Translations under genes and position numbers: made by a program
Shown: piece after piece, positions 7,639 through 16,997 of the stretch
Position numbering within the stretch: position 1 is the stretch's first letter
Layout of the letters: every line of letters starts with the position of its first letter
The notes under the pieces: model-generated
Databases searched by the model: none
What the model was told of the DNA's origin: nothing
Seen by the model: the letters and a program-made list of their open reading frames with translations, nothing else
Assembly (NCBI GenBank): GCA_963841885.1
Contig: CAWJEK010000032.1
Span: 1 to 64,000, forward strand
Origin: Bog-756 sp963841885
GTDB lineage: Bacteria; Actinomycetota; Acidimicrobiia; Acidimicrobiales; RAAP-2
DNA: 64,000 nucleotides
Direction of reading: 5' to 3'

Positions 7639-9894
7639 TCACCGGCCGGGCTCCGGATCCCGGGGAAGACCGAGCAGGCGTTCGCCGATCACGTTGCGCT
7701 GGACCTCGCTCGTCCCCCCGGCGATCGTCAGGCACTTCGACTGCAGCACACCGTGGGCCGAGACGGCGGCGTCGCCCTCGGTGACGGCCCCCTCGGGTCC
7801 GCAGATGTCGAGTCCGAACTCGTGGATCCGCTGGTCGAACTCGGCGCCGACCAGCTTGCGGATGCTGGACTCCGAGCCGGGCTGCAGCCCACCTACCGAC
7901 CGCAGCGTGGCCCGCATGCCCAGCTGGGCCAACGACTGGGCGTCGGCCAGCAGGTGTCCGAGCCGGTCCAGGGTGACGGGGTCCGGGGCCACGGGGCGGT
8001 CGGCCAGCCGGCGCAGCACCGCTTCGAGGGCGCCGCCGAAGGCCGAGTCGGTCGAGAGCGACACCCGCTCGTTGGCCAGCGTCGTGCGGGCCAGCTTCCA
8101 CCCGCCGTCGATCTCGCCGACCACACAGTCGTCGGGCACGAAGCAGTCGTCGAAGAAGACTTCGTTGAACAGGGCCTCCCCGGTGATCTCGCGCAGCGGG
8201 CGCACCTCGATGCCCGGCGAGTGCATGTCGACCAGGAAGTAGGTGATGCCCCGGTGCTTGGGCACGTCGGGGTTCGTCCGGGCCAGGCAGATCCCCCAGT
8301 GGGCCTTGCGGGCCACCGAGGTCCAGACCTTCTGGCCGGTCAATGACCAGCCACCCTCCATCCGGGTCGCCCGGGTGCTGAGCGCGGCCAGGTCGGAGCC
8401 GGCGCCCGGCTCACTGAACAGCTGGCACCAGATCAGCTCGCCCCGCAGGGTCGGGCCGACGAACCGCTCGGTCTGCTCGGCGGTGCCGTGGGCCATGATG
8501 GTCGGGAGGGCCCAGGCGGCCACGGCGAGCGTCGGACGCCGCAGCCGGGCCTCGGCCAGTGCCTGGTCGATCACCAACTGCTCCACCGCGCCGGCGTCCC
8601 GTCCCCACGGGGCCGGCCAGTGGGGGGCGAGGAGTCCGGCGTCGGCCAGGGCCCGGTGGCGTTCGGCGGGATCCTCGATCGACGAGATGTCCGCCACCAG
8701 TCCGTCGATCTCGGCCCGCACCGCCTCGGCCTCGGGCGGCAGGTCGATGGTGAGGCGCCGGCGCCAGCCGGCCAGGGCGAGCCGGGCCGATTCCGCCCGG
8801 AGCGGGGCGGTCCCCCCCACCAGCTGACGCAGGGTCGTCGCCCGGCGCAGGTGGATGTGGGCGTCGTGCTCCCACGTGAACCCCATCCCGCCGAGCACCT
8901 GGATGGCCCCCTTGGCCGCCTCGACGTAGCCGTCGAGGGCGAGGGCGGCGGCCAGCTGCACCGACAGGCTGCCCTGGTCGGTCTCCTCGCCCGAGGTGGC
9001 GCCACCCTCCGACTCGAAGACCAGCGCCGCGTCCCAGGTGGCGGCCACCGCCTGCTCCACCGAGACCAGCATGTTCGCCAGGCGGTGCTTGACGCCCTGG
9101 AACTGGCCGATGGGCCGACCGAACTGCTCCCGCGTCCGGGCGTGCTCGGCCGCCGTGTCCACGCACCACCGGGCGCCCCCGACGGCCTCGGCGGACAGCA
9201 CCACCAGGGTCAGGTCGCGGACGGCGCCCGTGGTGGCGTCGAGCACCCGGTCGCCGGGGACCGCCGCGCCTTCGAGTGTCCACGCCGCCGCCGGTCGGGT
9301 CGGGTCGAAGCTGGGCAGCTCGGCCACCGCCGCGGCGTCGCCGCGCTCCAGGACCATCCAGCGCTCGGTGCCGTCGACGGCGACCGGGGCGAGGACGTGA
9401 CTGACGATGGCCCCGTGCACGATCGGGCGCAGCGTGCCGGTGACGACCAGCGAGCCGTCGGGCCCCGGGCTCCCGGTCAGTCCGGGCGGTGCGGTCGGGG
9501 TGCCGTCGGGTGCGGCCACCGGCACCGAGAGCGAAGCGGTGAGGCTCCCGTCGGCCAGTCCCGGCAGCAGGGTCTTGGCCAGGTCGGCACCGCCGGAGGC
9601 GGCCACCGCACCGGCCACCACCGCGGTGGTGTCCCACGGGCCGACCGCCGCCGCCCGCCCGAGCTCCTCGGCCACGACGGCCAGCTCGACCATCCCCGCC
9701 CCCTGGCCGCCGTACTCCTCGGGCAGGTGGACCGCCACCAGGCCCTGCGCGGCCAGGTCCGTCCAGTAGGGCGGCAGTCCATCGGCCTCGGCGTCCAGGG
9801 ACCGGCGCACCGCGGCGCCCACCCCCCGGGCCTCGGCCCACCCCTGGACGGCGGACCGCAGTTCCTCGTGTTCGTCCCGGATCCCGATGGCCAA
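7639..9894 (-). CDS. Two-domain acyl-CoA dehydrogenase (FadE34/FadE6-like architecture)
   Basis: At 751 residues this is about twice the length of a standard acyl-CoA dehydrogenase. Residues 1-375 form one divergent domain (EEYGGQGAGMVELAVVAEEL ... GGMGFTWEHDAHIHLRRA) without the usual FAD-contact motif. Residues 385-751 form a second domain with CQLFSEPGAGSDLAALSTRA and GQKVWTS, which are FAD and substrate contacts. Mycobacterial two-domain FadE proteins have the same plan and act in sterol or long-chain acyl-CoA beta-oxidation. The start is TTG 9894, 4 bases after the DoxX stop and the only start that keeps the conserved N terminus. It oxidises an acyl-CoA to the 2-enoyl-CoA. Confidence 0.85.
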   Translation of the reverse strand: MAIGIRDEHEELRSAVQGWAEARGVGAAVRRSLDAEADGLPPYWTDLAAQGLVAVHLPEEYGGQGAGMVELAVVAEELGRAAAVGPWDTTAVVAGAVAASGGADLAKTLLPGLADGSLTASLSVPVAAPDGTPTAPPGLTGSPGPDGSLVVTGTLRPIVHGAIVSHVLAPVAVDGTERWMVLERGDAAAVAELPSFDPTRPAAAWTLEGAAVPGDRVLDATTGAVRDLTLVVLSAEAVGGARWCVDTAAEHARTREQFGRPIGQFQGVKHRLANMLVSVEQAVAATWDAALVFESEGGATSGEETDQGSLSVQLAAALALDGYVEAAKGAIQVLGGMGFTWEHDAHIHLRRATTLRQLVGGTAPLRAESARLALAGWRRRLTIDLPPEAEAVRAEIDGLVADISSIEDPAERHRALADAGLLAPHWPAPWGRDAGAVEQLVIDQALAEARLRRPTLAVAAWALPTIMAHGTAEQTERFVGPTLRGELIWCQLFSEPGAGSDLAALSTRATRMEGGWSLTGQKVWTSVARKAHWGICLARTNPDVPKHRGITYFLVDMHSPGIEVRPLREITGEALFNEVFFDDCFVPDDCVVGEIDGGWKLARTTLANERVSLSTDSAFGGALEAVLRRLADRPVAPDPVTLDRLGHLLADAQSLAQLGMRATLRSVGGLQPGSESSIRKLVGAEFDQRIHEFGLDICGPEGAVTEGDAAVSAHGVLQSKCLTIAGGTSEVQRNVIGERLLGLPRDPEPGR

Positions 9895-9898
9895 CGGA

Positions 9899-10376
9899 TC
9901 AGGCCCCGAAGAGGTGCAGCAGGTGGTCGATCGAGAACACCGCCCAGGACTTGGTGAACAGTGCGACGACGGCGGCCAGGATCATCATCAGGTTCTGACC
10001 CTGCTCGGCCCAGTCACTGATCATCAGCACGAAGTACAGGAGATTGAGCAGGATCCCGCAGACCAGGCGCGATCGGCGTCAGGAACCCGAGCACCAGCCC
10101 GAGGCCGAGGGCCAGCTCCGAGAAGACGACGATGTACGCCATCGGGATCGGGTGGGGTCGGACGACCTTGTCGAACCCGGTCTTCACGAAGCCCCACTTG
10201 TGCTTTTCGGCGACCGATCCGCCCCATTCGATGCCCGACCCCCGCTTGAGCCAGCCGCCCAGGTCCTTGTGGGCGAAGCTCTTGACCCACCAGAGTCCGA
10301 GCCCGATCCGGAGGACGGCCATCCAGTTGGCGTAGGTCGAGGGGGTCAACAGGTCTGTGGTCGCCAAGTAGTGCAC
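9899..10376 (-). CDS. DoxX-family small membrane protein (one frameshift)
   Basis: Starts at GTG 10376 and encodes about 158 residues once one extra base near 10066 is removed. Before the break it reads WMAVLRIGLGLWWVKSFAHK and AYIVVFSELALGLGLVLGFL. After it, in another frame, LVCGILLNLLYFVLMISDW and FTKSWAVFSIDHLLHLFGA run to the TGA at 9899. Four hydrophobic segments fit the DoxX fold (quinone/thiosulfate oxidoreductase-associated family). The run GCGCCTGG would be in frame as GCGCTGG, so a consensus error is likely. A TAGAAA box lies 6 bases before the GTG. Confidence 0.75.
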
Positions 10377-10382
10377 GGCCTG

Positions 10383-10388
10383 TTTCTA
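10383..10388 (-). promoter_or_regulatory. -10-like box (TAGAAA) before the DoxX gene
   Basis: TAGAAA on the minus strand, then CAGGCC, then GTG. The exact six-base gap and absence of a ribosome binding site match other leaderless candidates in the window. It would give an internal start in the acyl-CoA operon. Confidence 0.35.
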
Positions 10389-10460
10389 GCATCTTCCGAC
10401 TGCGGAACCCGTGCCTCGGGGCTGTCGGGCACCGGCGGGACGGCGGTGGCCGGGCCCCGC

Positions 10461-11294
10461 CTACCAGCCGCGGAAGGACGGTGGGCGGCGCTCGGCGAAG
10501 GCGGCCAGTCCCTCCTTGAAGTCCTCCGTACCGGTCACCAGCTCCTGGGCGACGGCCTCGTCCCACAGGGCGGTCGTCCGGTCGGACTCGAGGGCGCGGT
10601 TGGTGAGGTACTTGGCGGCGGCCACGGCCTTCGTCGGGGCCTGGGCCAGGCGGGCCGCCCAGGCGCGGGTCTCGCCGTCCAGCTCGGCCCGGGGCACCAC
10701 CTTGTTGACCAGCCCGATCCGCTCGGCGTCCCGGGCCGACAGGTCGTCGCCGAAGAAGAAGAGCTCCTTCGCCTTCTGTGGCCCCACCAGCCGGGCCAGC
10801 AGGTAGGCGCCGGCGGCGTCGGGGGCGATGCCCCGACGGACGAACACCTCGATGAAGCGGGACTCCTCGGCGGCCAGCACCAGGTCGCAGGCGAGGGCCA
10901 GGTGCATCCCACCCCCCGCCGCGGTGGCGTTGACGGCGGCGATCACCGGCTTCTCGCAGTCGAGGACGGCCGACACCAGACGCTGCCACCCGGTGCGGAT
11001 GAGACGGGCCGTGTCGCCCACCGCCAGATCGGGGGCACCCTCCGGGCGGGCCGGGGCCGGGCCCGATGACCGGAGGTCCGCGCCGGTGCAGAAGCCCCGC
11101 TCGCCGGCGCCGGTGAGCACCACGGCGCGGACCGCCAGATCGGCGGAGGCCCCGTCCAGCCACTCCACCACCTGGTCGCGCATGGCCGCGGTGATGGCAT
11201 TGCCGGCCTCGGGCCGGTTGAGCGTGATCCACAGCACCCCGTCGTCCAGCCGGCGCAGGACGGCGTCGTCGGCCGGGGCCGGGGCGTCGGCCAT
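10461..11294 (-). CDS. Enoyl-CoA hydratase/isomerase (crotonase) family protein
   Basis: A 277-residue crotonase. The oxyanion-hole segments are GERGFCTGADLRSS near residue 65 and NATAAGGGMHLALACDL near residue 120; a helix-rich trimerisation C terminus ends in FAERRPPSFRGW, typical of the family. Its ATG shares one base (TGATG) with the stop of the upstream hydratase subunit, so the two are translationally coupled. It may hydrate enoyl-CoAs or act as an isomerase; the catalytic subtype cannot be fixed by eye. Confidence 0.87.
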   Translation of the reverse strand: MADAPAPADDAVLRRLDDGVLWITLNRPEAGNAITAAMRDQVVEWLDGASADLAVRAVVLTGAGERGFCTGADLRSSGPAPARPEGAPDLAVGDTARLIRTGWQRLVSAVLDCEKPVIAAVNATAAGGGMHLALACDLVLAAEESRFIEVFVRRGIAPDAAGAYLLARLVGPQKAKELFFFGDDLSARDAERIGLVNKVVPRAELDGETRAWAARLAQAPTKAVAAAKYLTNRALESDRTTALWDEAVAQELVTGTEDFKEGLAAFAERRPPSFRGW

Positions 11295-11791
11295 CAGATG
11301 CGGTGGATGATGTTCATGCGGGACGTGCAGACGGGCTCGCCCGTCGCCCGGTCGCTCCAGGCCGTCTCGACCACGATGAACGTCATGGTCTTGCCCTTCG
11401 ACTCCTTCTGGTAGGCATCGGCCACCCGGCCCTCACCCACCAGCACGTCGCCGGCGACCACCGGCCTCTCGTAGGTGAATTCCTGCTCACCGTGGAGGAT
11501 GATGCCCCCCTTGGCCATCAGGGGACCGAGCACCTTGGCCATCGGATTCCCGACCGGTGCGTCGTCGGTCTGCAGCTCGGGGTACACGCCGAAGTTGCCC
11601 ATCACGAACGGATAGGTGGGCGGCGCCGGGATCCCGGGCAGGCCGGCGGCCTCGGCGGCCCGCGGGTCCCGGTACACGGGGCTGTTGTCCTTCACGGCGG
11701 CGGCGAACAGCGCGAGCTGTCCGCGCTCCACGGTGACCACCGTCGTCCCCGTCGGCTCCCCGATGATCGAGCTCAAGCTGTCGTCTGCCAC
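11294..11791 (-). CDS. Hot-dog dehydratase subunit (FAS1/HadA-like, MaoC N-terminal type)
   Basis: A 165-residue protein of the MaoC-like N-terminal hydratase family. It keeps the fold markers VVTVERGQLALFAAAVKDNSP and FTYERPVVAGDVL, and ends in SRMNIIHRI. Where the catalytic hydratase has D-x-N-P-x-H it reads DNSPVYRD, so the catalytic His is missing. This is the pattern of the structural subunit of heteromeric dehydratases such as HadA. AGGAG precedes the GTG at 11791. The probable partner is the MaoC gene at 6985-7416 in the same operon. Confidence 0.8.
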   Translation of the reverse strand: MADDSLSSIIGEPTGTTVVTVERGQLALFAAAVKDNSPVYRDPRAAEAAGLPGIPAPPTYPFVMGNFGVYPELQTDDAPVGNPMAKVLGPLMAKGGIILHGEQEFTYERPVVAGDVLVGEGRVADAYQKESKGKTMTFIVVETAWSDRATGEPVCTSRMNIIHRI

Positions 11792-11924
11792 CTGGGGCTC
11801 CTCCCCTGTCGTCCACGTCCGTCGGCCGTCGCGGTCCGTCGACCGCCGTGGCGAACCGTAGCGCGGACGCCCGGCGCGGGTCGCACCCGCCGATCCGGGG
11901 TCCGGGGACCGGCGACGGGCCCGG

Positions 11925-13385
11925 TCAGGACCCGGTGCGGGACACGGGAGGCGCCGCCGTGAGTTGCCGGCGCAGTCCGGGGCGGTCGAGCTTGCCGAGC
12001 ACCGAGGTCGGAAGCTCGTCGGCGAGCACCACGAACTCGGGCACCTTGTACGTGGCCAGGCGGTCCGTGCAGTGGGCCACCAACTCCTCGGCGGTGACCG
12101 GACCGGAGGTGACCACCACGGCGCCCACCCGCTCCCCAAGCACCTCGTCGGGCAGCCCCACCACGCCCACGTCGACCACCTGCGGATGGGTCCGCAGCAC
12201 CTCCTCGACCTCGACGGGACCGAATTTCTCCCCTCCCCGGTTGATCGTGTCGGAGATCCGGCCCGCCAGGAAGAGGTAGCCCTCGGCGTCCCGCCATCCC
12301 GTGTCGCCGGTGCGGAGCCACTCCTCGGTGGTGTTCTGGGCGGCCCGCACCCAGAACTCCCCGGTGGCGCCCTCGCCGACGGGCTCCTCCGTGGACGGGT
12401 CGACGATGCGCACCTCCACGCCGGGCAGCGGCCGGCCGACGGAGCCGAACCGGTCGCCCCGGCGGTGGTCCTCCGGCGTCAGGGAGGCGTAGGCCCCGAG
12501 CGTCTCCGTCTGGCCGAACGTGTTGGAGAAGTCCACCCCGGGCAGTGCGGCGAGGGCCCGGCGGACGAGATCGACCGGGGCGGCGGCGGCCCCGTAGCTG
12601 AGCGAGCGGAGTGAGCTCAGGTCGGTGGAGTCGAAGTCCGGGTGGTCGAGGATCCGGCGCAGCATGGCCGGCACCACGAAGGTCTGGGCGACCCGGTGCC
12701 GCTCGACCTGGGCCAACCAGGTGCCGGCGTCGAACCGGGGCAGCACCACCAGCTGCTTGCCCTGGTGGAGCGATACCAGCAGGCCGAGCGTGCCGCCGAT
12801 GTGGAAGATCGGCGCCGACATCATGTCGACCACCTGGGGCGCGTCCGGGTCGATGGGCTTGCCGTAGTAGGCCAGTCGGTCGGCCAGCACCCGGTGGCTG
12901 ATCGACACGGGCTTGGGCAGTCCGGTCGTCCCGCTGGTGAACAGCACCAGCGCGGTGTCGTCGGGATCGCCCACCGTCGGAGGGGCGGTGGCGGGGTCGG
13001 CCCCGGCGACATCGGCCGCGCCCAGGACCGGGCCGTCCACGGCCCCGGACAGCCGGGACCGGTAGTCGTCGCCGGCCACGCCCACGTTCGCCCCGACCAG
13101 GTCCACCAGCTGGCCGAGTTCGGTGGTGGTCAGATAGGCGTTCATCTGGGCGCTGGCCGCCCCGAGGCGGGCGCACGCCAGGAGGGTGGACACCGCCAGC
13201 ACGCCGCCCAGGTCGACCAGCGCCACCCGGTCGCCCGGCCCGACCCCGGCCGCCGCCAGGGTGGCGGCCACCCGGCGCGTGGCGTCCTCGAGCCCGCGGT
13301 AGGTGCAGGACGCGTCGCCGACCACCAGGGCCACGCGGTCCGGCACGGTTCGGACGGGGGGATCGATGGCGTGTCCGGCGTTCAT
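11925..13385 (-). CDS. AMP-dependent acyl-CoA synthetase/ligase
   Basis: A 486-residue ANL-superfamily enzyme that activates a carboxylic acid to its CoA thioester through an acyl-adenylate. The P-loop is LVLFTSGTTGLPKPVSISH near residue 160; A5 is NTFGQTETLG; A7 is WLRTGDTGWRDAEGYLFLAGR; A8 is DTINRGGEKFGPVEVEEVL; the A10 lysine lies in SVLGKLDRP. The ATG at 13385 is chosen over upstream starts because AAGGAG sits 7 bases before it. It is the first gene of the leftward acyl-CoA operon, fitting the entry step of a beta-oxidation route. Confidence 0.88.
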   Translation of the reverse strand: MNAGHAIDPPVRTVPDRVALVVGDASCTYRGLEDATRRVAATLAAAGVGPGDRVALVDLGGVLAVSTLLACARLGAASAQMNAYLTTTELGQLVDLVGANVGVAGDDYRSRLSGAVDGPVLGAADVAGADPATAPPTVGDPDDTALVLFTSGTTGLPKPVSISHRVLADRLAYYGKPIDPDAPQVVDMMSAPIFHIGGTLGLLVSLHQGKQLVVLPRFDAGTWLAQVERHRVAQTFVVPAMLRRILDHPDFDSTDLSSLRSLSYGAAAAPVDLVRRALAALPGVDFSNTFGQTETLGAYASLTPEDHRRGDRFGSVGRPLPGVEVRIVDPSTEEPVGEGATGEFWVRAAQNTTEEWLRTGDTGWRDAEGYLFLAGRISDTINRGGEKFGPVEVEEVLRTHPQVVDVGVVGLPDEVLGERVGAVVVTSGPVTAEELVAHCTDRLATYKVPEFVVLADELPTSVLGKLDRPGLRRQLTAAPPVSRTGS

Positions 13386-13502
13386 CCACTCGCTCCTTGC
13401 CGTGGGTCGGGCCACCGCCCGGGCGGCGGCACCCGGTGTCCGGCGGGCCGATCGTAGGCCTCCGGGCCGGACACCGCCGGGCCGTGGTGCCGCGGGCCCG
13501 GG

Positions 13503-14462
13503 TCAGTCGGAGTCGACCAGGCCGAGCATCCCCTGCTGGACCTGGTCGTCGACGGCCTGGGCCAAGCGCTTGGACCGCGACCGGACCGACAGGAGCTGGT
13601 CGTAGCTGTCGTCGGTCCCCTTCATGCCGGAGATGAGCGGGGACTGGGCGATGTACACCGCTCCGACGAACATCACCAGCAGCGACACCGCCTCCAGTGG
13701 GCCGTAGGCCCCGCCCGTGCGGAGGTTGTCGCCGAAGATGGTGATCCCGATGGCCAGGCTGACCAGCGGGTCCACCAGGACCAGGGAGGTCTGGGAGGCG
13801 GCGATGGGACCGGCGTGGAAGGCGTTCTGCGCCAGGAACACCGAGATCAGGCCGCACACCGCCAGGGCGTAGGTCTCCCAGTGCACGAACATCTGCGCCC
13901 AGTCACTGGCGACGATGTCCCCGACCGACTTGATCAGGGCGGCGGTGAAGGCGAACCCCACCGCCCCGGCGGCTCCGAACATGGCCGCCCTCCACCACCG
14001 GGGGCCGCGCAGGGCGGCCAGCACGCAGACCACCACGGCGCCGGCGCACACCGCGCCGGTGACGATCCAGCCGGTGGCGGTCGGGGTCTGGCCACCACTC
14101 TGCGGATCGGCGAAGACGAGGAACCCGGCCAGCCCGCCGGCGGCGACGATGCACGCCACCCACTCCTGCCAGCCGATCCGGAACCGGAACCAGGTGGCCA
14201 GCACGATCACCAGGAGCAGCAGCTCGGTGGTGAGGATGGGCTGGACCTGGCTCAGGTCGCCCAGGTGGAGCGCGAACGCCTGGAGCAGGAACGACGCCAC
14301 CATGCAGGCGAAGCCGAGCAGCCACACCCCCCGCTTGATGGCGTGGGTCAGCAGGCTCAACTTCATCGTCGAGTCCGCCGGGGCATCCTCCACCCCCATG
14401 CGCTGGAGGATGCTCGTCATCGCGTTGGCGAACGCCGCGGTCAGGGCGAGGATGTAGACCAT
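13503..14462 (-). CDS. DMT-superfamily (EamA/NIPA-like) membrane transporter
   Basis: A 319-residue integral membrane protein with about 9-10 hydrophobic helices, from MVYILALTAAFANAMTSILQ to VSLLVMFVGAVYIAQSPLI. The last 45 residues are hydrophilic and probably cytoplasmic. The two-repeat organisation and the segment QPILTTELLLLVIVLATWF resemble drug/metabolite transporters of the EamA and NIPA groups. Substrate unknown. It is transcribed leftward and is not obviously part of the downstream acyl-CoA operon. A TAAACT -10-like box (14613-14618, minus strand) lies about 150 bases upstream. Confidence 0.7.
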   Translation of the reverse strand: MVYILALTAAFANAMTSILQRMGVEDAPADSTMKLSLLTHAIKRGVWLLGFACMVASFLLQAFALHLGDLSQVQPILTTELLLLVIVLATWFRFRIGWQEWVACIVAAGGLAGFLVFADPQSGGQTPTATGWIVTGAVCAGAVVVCVLAALRGPRWWRAAMFGAAGAVGFAFTAALIKSVGDIVASDWAQMFVHWETYALAVCGLISVFLAQNAFHAGPIAASQTSLVLVDPLVSLAIGITIFGDNLRTGGAYGPLEAVSLLVMFVGAVYIAQSPLISGMKGTDDSYDQLLSVRSRSKRLAQAVDDQVQQGMLGLVDSD

Positions 14463-14648
14463 GTCGTCCGGGGGACCCGGTCCCCTGCGGTGCAGGCGGC
14501 GACCGTTCCACCGTCTCGCGCTCGCACCCGTCGCTCGTGCTCCGACACCTGAAGCCCTCCCGTGCTCGGTCCCCTGATCCCCCCAGATCCCCGTGCCCGC
14601 TCTTTCCCTCCCAGTTTACGCGGTCGTCGCGGAATCCATTCGGGACCC

Positions 14649-15488
14649 CTACCCGGGCAGGAAGTCGGCGGCGAAGGCGCGGAGGCTCTCGATGGCGTCC
14701 GACGTCCGACGCCACGGGGTGACGAAGACCCGGTCCACGCCGGCCTCGGTATACCGCTCGACGTCGGACGGCCCCTCGATGGTGCCGCCGAGGGTCACCT
14801 CGGTGCGGCCGTCGCGTCCCGCCCGCTCCCGGAGCTCGGCCAACTTGGCCACCGCCGGGGGGATGTCCTCGATCGGATGGTTCATCGGCACCCAGCCGTC
14901 CCCCACGGTCGCCGCCCGCCGCAGCGCGGCCGCACCGTCCCCCCCGATGTGCAGGCGGGGCCCCGGCCGCTGGACCGGCTTGGGCTCGAACATCACCGCG
15001 TCGAAGTCGAAGAACCGTCCGTGGTGCTCGACGACCGGCTCCGACCACAGCCGGCGGCACACGTCGATCGCCTCGTCCACCCGGGCGCCCCGGGTGTCGA
15101 AGTCGAGACCGAGGGCGTCCCATTCGGCGCGGAGCCAACTGGCACCGATGCCGAAGTCGAGGCGACCGCCCGACACCACGTCGAGGGTGGTCGCCGCCCG
15201 GGCCGTCACGAAGGGGTGCCGGAGGCCGATGTTGTAGACCTGCGTGCCGAAGCGGATGCGCTCGGTGGTGGCGGCCAGGAAGCCCAGATAGAGGAGAGCG
15301 TCGAACACCGGCAGCTGGGGTGGGATGGGTGGGTGGTCCTGGCCGGCGTGGGGGCTGCCCCCCATGTCGACCGGCAGCACCAGGTGCTCGGGGATCCACA
15401 CCGAGTCGAAGCCCAGGCGGTCGGCCTCCTCGGTCACGTCCTTCCATGCCGTCGGATTGAGCCGGCCGAGTGAGATCGCGTACTTCAC
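14649..15488 (-). CDS. LLM-class F420-dependent oxidoreductase
   Basis: A 279-residue luciferase-like TIM barrel. Features are DRLGFDSVWIPEHLVLPVD near residues 24-42, LGFLAATTERIRFGTQVYN, then TTLDVVSGGRLDFGIGASW, and the C-terminal VDRVFVTPWRRTSDAIESL. This pattern is typical of the mycobacterial/actinobacterial LLM proteins that bind F420 rather than FMN. The substrate is unknown. The start is GTG 15488. Confidence 0.87.
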   Translation of the reverse strand: MKYAISLGRLNPTAWKDVTEEADRLGFDSVWIPEHLVLPVDMGGSPHAGQDHPPIPPQLPVFDALLYLGFLAATTERIRFGTQVYNIGLRHPFVTARAATTLDVVSGGRLDFGIGASWLRAEWDALGLDFDTRGARVDEAIDVCRRLWSEPVVEHHGRFFDFDAVMFEPKPVQRPGPRLHIGGDGAAALRRAATVGDGWVPMNHPIEDIPPAVAKLAELRERAGRDGRTEVTLGGTIEGPSDVERYTEAGVDRVFVTPWRRTSDAIESLRAFAADFLPG

Positions 15489-15601
15489 GGTGGTGCAGCC
15501 TCCCCGGTCGGCGGCGCGGAGTGGCCGTGAGGAGGGCCGGGCCGACCGGGGTTCAACTTAGCGGTGGGGCCGACCGACGGGTCGGACCGTCCGGGTCGGG
15601 G

Positions 15602-16483
15602 TCACAGGCGCGCCTCCACGGGTCGCGAGACCTCGGTCGCGGCGTCGGCGAACGGCCGGATCATGCCCTCCTGGGTGAAGGAGGCGAGCAGGGTGCCCGC
15701 CTCGGTGAAGACCTGGCCGACCACGTAGGACATGCCGCCGCCGACCTGGGTGCTCCGGTGGTGGTAGAGCAGCCACCCGTCCCACTCCACGGGATCGTGG
15801 AACACCACCGAGATCGACAGTACGGCGGTGGACACGCTGCGGTGGGCCTGAGCGGTGCCGACCCCCGGGTGCGCCCGCAGGGTCGCCGATATCGAGAGGT
15901 GGCCGGTGAAGTGGGCCAGCAGCGCCCGGGCCAGGTCGGGGCGGTCGGGGACGGGGTCGTAGTGGACCCAGGCGTCGAGTTCGGGAGGTCCGACCTCGTC
16001 GGGGTCGTTCGGATCGGCCACGCCCACCAGGCGGAGTCGGCGTCCGGTCATGGGCATGTCCACCGGGGTGGCGTCTCCCGGACCACCCACCGGGGGCATC
16101 GGATCGGCATGGCGGACGATGTCGGCCTCGAAGGTGTCGGCCAGGATGCCCACCGTCGCGCACCGGCGCTCCCCCTGGCCGACGGTGACCGTGGCGGCCG
16201 CCACGGTGCGGCCCTCGTGGGTCACGTCGACGTCGAACCACAGCGGCCGCTCGTCGTCGACGGCCCGGCTGAAGACGGCGTGGGCCGACCGCACGGTGTG
16301 GCGGGGCAGCGCCTTGGAGGCGGCCACCACCGACTGGGCCAGGTACTGGCTGCCGTCGACCACCCGGCGGACCCCGCCGTCGCTCCCGCCCGTGAACCGC
16401 CCGGACCCGCTCTCCTCCACATCGAACAGGTCGAGCATCCGCTGCACGCTCGAATCCGGGACCGGCGGTGGCGGCGGAGTCAT
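15602..16483 (-). CDS. Acyl-CoA thioesterase, TesB-type double hot-dog
   Basis: A 293-residue protein in the length range of thioesterase II. The N-terminal hot-dog contains GGSQYLAQSVVAASKALP-like family residues (here DGSQYLAQSVVAASK) and HAVFSRAVDDERPLWFDVDV. The C-terminal hot-dog contains STAVLSISVVFHDPVEWDGW and ends QEGMIRPF, the usual TesB finish. It would hydrolyse acyl-CoA to free acid and CoA. The ATG overlaps the stop of the DUF427 gene (ATGA). Confidence 0.82.
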   Translation of the reverse strand: MTPPPPPVPDSSVQRMLDLFDVEESGSGRFTGGSDGGVRRVVDGSQYLAQSVVAASKALPRHTVRSAHAVFSRAVDDERPLWFDVDVTHEGRTVAAATVTVGQGERRCATVGILADTFEADIVRHADPMPPVGGPGDATPVDMPMTGRRLRLVGVADPNDPDEVGPPELDAWVHYDPVPDRPDLARALLAHFTGHLSISATLRAHPGVGTAQAHRSVSTAVLSISVVFHDPVEWDGWLLYHHRSTQVGGGMSYVVGQVFTEAGTLLASFTQEGMIRPFADAATEVSRPVEARL

Positions 16484-16875
16484 CGCCCCGACACCGCGGG
16501 GTCCGCCGTCCCGATGCGCACCTCGACCACGTCCTGGAAGAACCCGAGGTAGCCGGCCAGCCGGGCCACCTGGGGATAGGGATCGCGGTAGGTCCAGGCG
16601 AGTACCTCCGGCCCGTCGCCGGTCCCTCCGAGTCGCAGGTAGGTGGCGGTCCCCTTGTACGGACAGCGACTGGTGCGGTCGTCGGCGACGAACAGGTCGA
16701 GGCGCACGTCGTCAGGTGGGAAGTAGACGACGAGCCCGTGGTCCTGCTCGTCCACCAGGAGGGTGGCCACGCTGTCGGCCAGCACCGTCCCGTCGACGGT
16801 CACCGTCACCCGGTTGCGACGGGCCAGGATGTCCACCCGGTAGTCGGGCCGGTCGTCGTACCCCGAATGCTCCAT
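16480..16875 (-). CDS. DUF427 domain protein
   Basis: A 131-residue small beta-rich protein of the DUF427 family. Conserved features are VDGTVLADSVATLLVDEQ, the VYFPPDDVRLDLF segment and the CPYKGTATYLRL motif followed by AWTYRDPYPQVARLAGYLGF. The biochemical role of the family is unsettled. It is coupled by ATGA overlap to the thioesterase downstream, which suggests a shared function in acyl or ester metabolism (inference). Confidence 0.85.
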   Translation of the reverse strand: MEHSGYDDRPDYRVDILARRNRVTVTVDGTVLADSVATLLVDEQDHGLVVYFPPDDVRLDLFVADDRTSRCPYKGTATYLRLGGTGDGPEVLAWTYRDPYPQVARLAGYLGFFQDVVEVRIGTADPAVSGR

Positions 16876-16997
16876 GGCGGATCCCTCCGATCGCGGGTCG
16901 GTCGGCCCGGGGCGGTGCGGGCGCCGGCGATCATCGTAGTGTTCAGGCCTGGACCGACCGGGGGCCGTCCCGGGGTCCCGGCGAGGGAGGCCAGCCC

